Source of the DNA: Roseobacter sp.
GTDB lineage: Bacteria > Pseudomonadota > Alphaproteobacteria > Rhodobacterales > Rhodobacteraceae
NCBI GenBank assembly: GCA_024636425.1
Contig: JAGXHB010000211.1
Span: forward strand, 1-7,168
DNA length: 7,168 bases
Reading direction: 5' to 3'
Under the pieces are notes generated by a model that saw only the letters and a program-made list of their open reading frames with translations, made no database searches and was not told the origin of the DNA. Position 1 is the stretch's first letter. Each line of letters opens with the position of its first letter. Below are positions 5,886 through 7,168 of this stretch, piece after piece. The position numbers and the translations under genes are program-made.

Positions 5886-7085
5886 ATGGCGCAATCAGAC
5901 CGCGAGTCTAAACCACAGTTTTCGCAGCCGGTACGGCAGATTGCGCTGATGCTGATAGCCTTGGGGCTTACGGGGATCGGTGCGTTTCTGGCGTTGCCGA
6001 GCGTATTCCCCATCTTCGAGGCGAACCCCTATCTGAACGGCGTCATCATCGTTGTGTTCCTGATCGGTGTTGTTGCCTGTTTTTATCAGGTCTTCCAGCT
6101 TATCGGGTCGGTACGCTGGATCGAAAACTTCGCATCCGAGACGCCGGATCCCGATACGGTCGCACCGCAGTTGCTGGCCCCGCTTGCATCGCTGCTGCGC
6201 ACAAGGGGCGCGCGGATGCAGGTAAATGCCTCATCTTCCCGGTCGATCCTTGATTCCGTATCAACCCGCATCGACGAGGCGCGCGAGATCACGCGCTATA
6301 TCGTCAACATGCTGATCTTTCTTGGTCTGTTGGGCACGTTCTATGGGCTTGCAACGACAGTGCCCGCCGTGGTCGAAACCATTCGCAGTCTCGCCCCGCA
6401 AGAGGGTGACGGCAGTACTGACATGTTCGCCCGATTGATGACCGGCCTGGAATCGCAGCTTGGCGGCATGGGCGTGGCCTTCGGTTCGTCTTTGCTGGGG
6501 TTGGCCGGTTCGCTGGTCGTGGGCCTGCTCGAGCTTTTTGCCGGTCATGGCCAGAACCGGTTCTATCAGGAACTCGAAGATTGGCTCAGCTCGATCACAC
6601 GGGTCGGTTTCTCAACCGGTGAGGAGGGGGCCACGGATCAGTCAGTGGTCGCGGGCGTGCTGGATCATATGGCTGAACAGATGGACACGCTGACGCGCCT
6701 GATCGGTCAGTCTGCGGACAGCCAGACCGCGCTGAACGACCGGCTGAGCACCCTTGCCGTGGCGGTCGAAGGCATGGCGGCGCAGAACGCGCAGGCCAGC
6801 GCATCGAACGATCATCTGGACCGCATTGCCAACGGGCAGGAGCGGATGATCGCGGCGCTTGAAGCGCAGACCCATGACGAGGGTGTCGATGCCGAAAGCC
6901 GGATGCGCCTGCGCTCCATCGACGTGCAGATGCTGCGTATTCTCGAGGAAATCTCGGCGGGCCGGCAGGAAACCATGGCAGAGTTGCGCAAGGATATTTC
7001 GCTGCTGGCCAAGGCGTTGTCTGTCCCGCGTCCTGAACCGCGTCGCATACGTACACCGGAAAAATCCGAGCCCGAGGAGAGCTGA
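5886..7085 (+). CDS. MotA/TolQ/ExbB-type proton-channel protein with helical tail
   Basis: A 399-residue inner-membrane protein with the MotA/TolQ/ExbB fold, the pore-forming subunit of proton- or sodium-driven complexes. Four membrane segments are apparent: about 18-37 (IALMLIALGLTGIGAFLAL), 51-74 (VIIVVFLIGVVACFYQVFQLIG), 139-160 with the signature LGLLGTFYGL (146-155), and 194-219 (FGSSLLGLAGSLVVGLLELFA). The pore-helix motif GLESQLGGMGVAFGSSLLGL (187-206) matches the conserved second block of the family. Residues about 255-380 form a long charged, helix-prone cytoplasmic tail with coiled-coil character (VLDHMAEQMDTLTRLIG, LRSIDVQMLRILEEISAG), ending in a Pro/Arg/Glu-rich disordered stretch. 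This tail is absent from ordinary ExbB and TolQ and recalls MotA-like or ZorA-like proteins. AGGAG at 5872-5876 lies 9 nt before the ATG. The next gene begins 2 nt after the stop and looks like its MotB-like partner. The exact role is unknown. Confidence 0.88.
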   Translation: MAQSDRESKPQFSQPVRQIALMLIALGLTGIGAFLALPSVFPIFEANPYLNGVIIVVFLIGVVACFYQVFQLIGSVRWIENFASETPDPDTVAPQLLAPLASLLRTRGARMQVNASSSRSILDSVSTRIDEAREITRYIVNMLIFLGLLGTFYGLATTVPAVVETIRSLAPQEGDGSTDMFARLMTGLESQLGGMGVAFGSSLLGLAGSLVVGLLELFAGHGQNRFYQELEDWLSSITRVGFSTGEEGATDQSVVAGVLDHMAEQMDTLTRLIGQSADSQTALNDRLSTLAVAVEGMAAQNAQASASNDHLDRIANGQERMIAALEAQTHDEGVDAESRMRLRSIDVQMLRILEEISAGRQETMAELRKDISLLAKALSVPRPEPRRIRTPEKSEPEES

Positions 7086-7087
7086 CT

Positions 7088-7168
7088 ATGGCGCTGTCCC
7101 GACGCACAGGATCGCGCTTTCAAGGGTCGATCTGGCCCGGATTCGTCGATGCGATGACGGGGCTTTTG
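7088..7168 (+). CDS. MotB/ExbD/OmpA-like stator partner, 3'-truncated
   Basis: Only the first 27 codons are visible before the window ends. The ATG at 7088 is preceded by GAGGAGA (7074-7080) with 7-nt spacing, and it begins 2 nt after the upstream stop, so the pair is co-transcribed and probably coupled. The peptide starts with a basic cytoplasmic stretch (ALSRRTGSRFQGS) and then IWPGFVDAMTGLL, the beginning of a transmembrane helix. Asp21 in this helix fits the conserved ion-carrying aspartate of MotB/ExbD/TolR/ZorB proteins. From similar gene pairs in Rhodobacterales the missing part would be expected to hold a periplasmic OmpA-like peptidoglycan-binding domain, but that is not visible here. 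Confidence 0.75.
   Translation, partial: MALSRRTGSRFQGSIWPGFVDAMTGLL

Noticed and set aside
5886..7168. Calling the final gene pair a Zorya defence system
   Set aside because: Only the motor-type genes are in view, no nuclease or helicase partner is visible, and similar pairs are expected in the core genome of Rhodobacterales. The similarity is recorded as a finding only.

Overview
The window is GC-rich, densely packed bacterial chromosome and reads as an alphaproteobacterium of the order Rhodobacterales (roseobacter type). The pointers are a bacterial homospermidine synthase, a hisC-tyrC pair with an extensin-like gene directly behind it, a DUF2125 protein, and a MotA/ExbB-like gene followed by a MotB/OmpA-like gene starting ALSRR...IWPGFVDAMTGLL. 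The taxonomic call rests on recognising protein families, not on a database search. No rRNA, tRNA, CRISPR array, insertion sequence or phage gene is visible, and no gene-free stretch exceeds about 75 bases.

Layout: (1) 1-1356, plus strand: homospermidine synthase (polyamine synthesis), missing about its first 20 residues at the window edge. (2) 1431-4205, plus strand: a tight three-gene operon of hisC (histidinol-phosphate or aromatic aminotransferase), tyrC (prephenate/arogenate dehydrogenase, 1 nt behind hisC) and a secreted extensin-like protein (4-nt ATGA overlap with tyrC). (3) 4206-5210, minus strand: a membrane-anchored DUF2125 protein whose stop codon directly abuts the extensin-like stop with no base between them. 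(4) 5281-5811, plus strand: a ChaC-type gamma-glutamylcyclotransferase, divergent from DUF2125 across 70 bp. (5) 5886-7168, plus strand: a MotA/TolQ/ExbB-type proton-channel protein with a long cytoplasmic helical tail, then the first 27 codons of a MotB/ExbD/OmpA-like partner carrying the conserved transmembrane Asp.

How they work together: HisC and TyrC can supply consecutive steps to tyrosine (transamination and oxidative decarboxylation), or HisC can serve histidine synthesis. The extensin-like protein shares their transcript but looks like an exported, possibly zinc-binding envelope protein. The last two genes look like an ion-driven, peptidoglycan-anchored stator complex. The layout is similar to MotAB and to the ZorAB part of Zorya defence, but no defence effector is visible here and a housekeeping envelope role is the more cautious reading. 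Most of the window is ordinary core metabolism. The stator pair and the extensin-like protein are the least understood parts.
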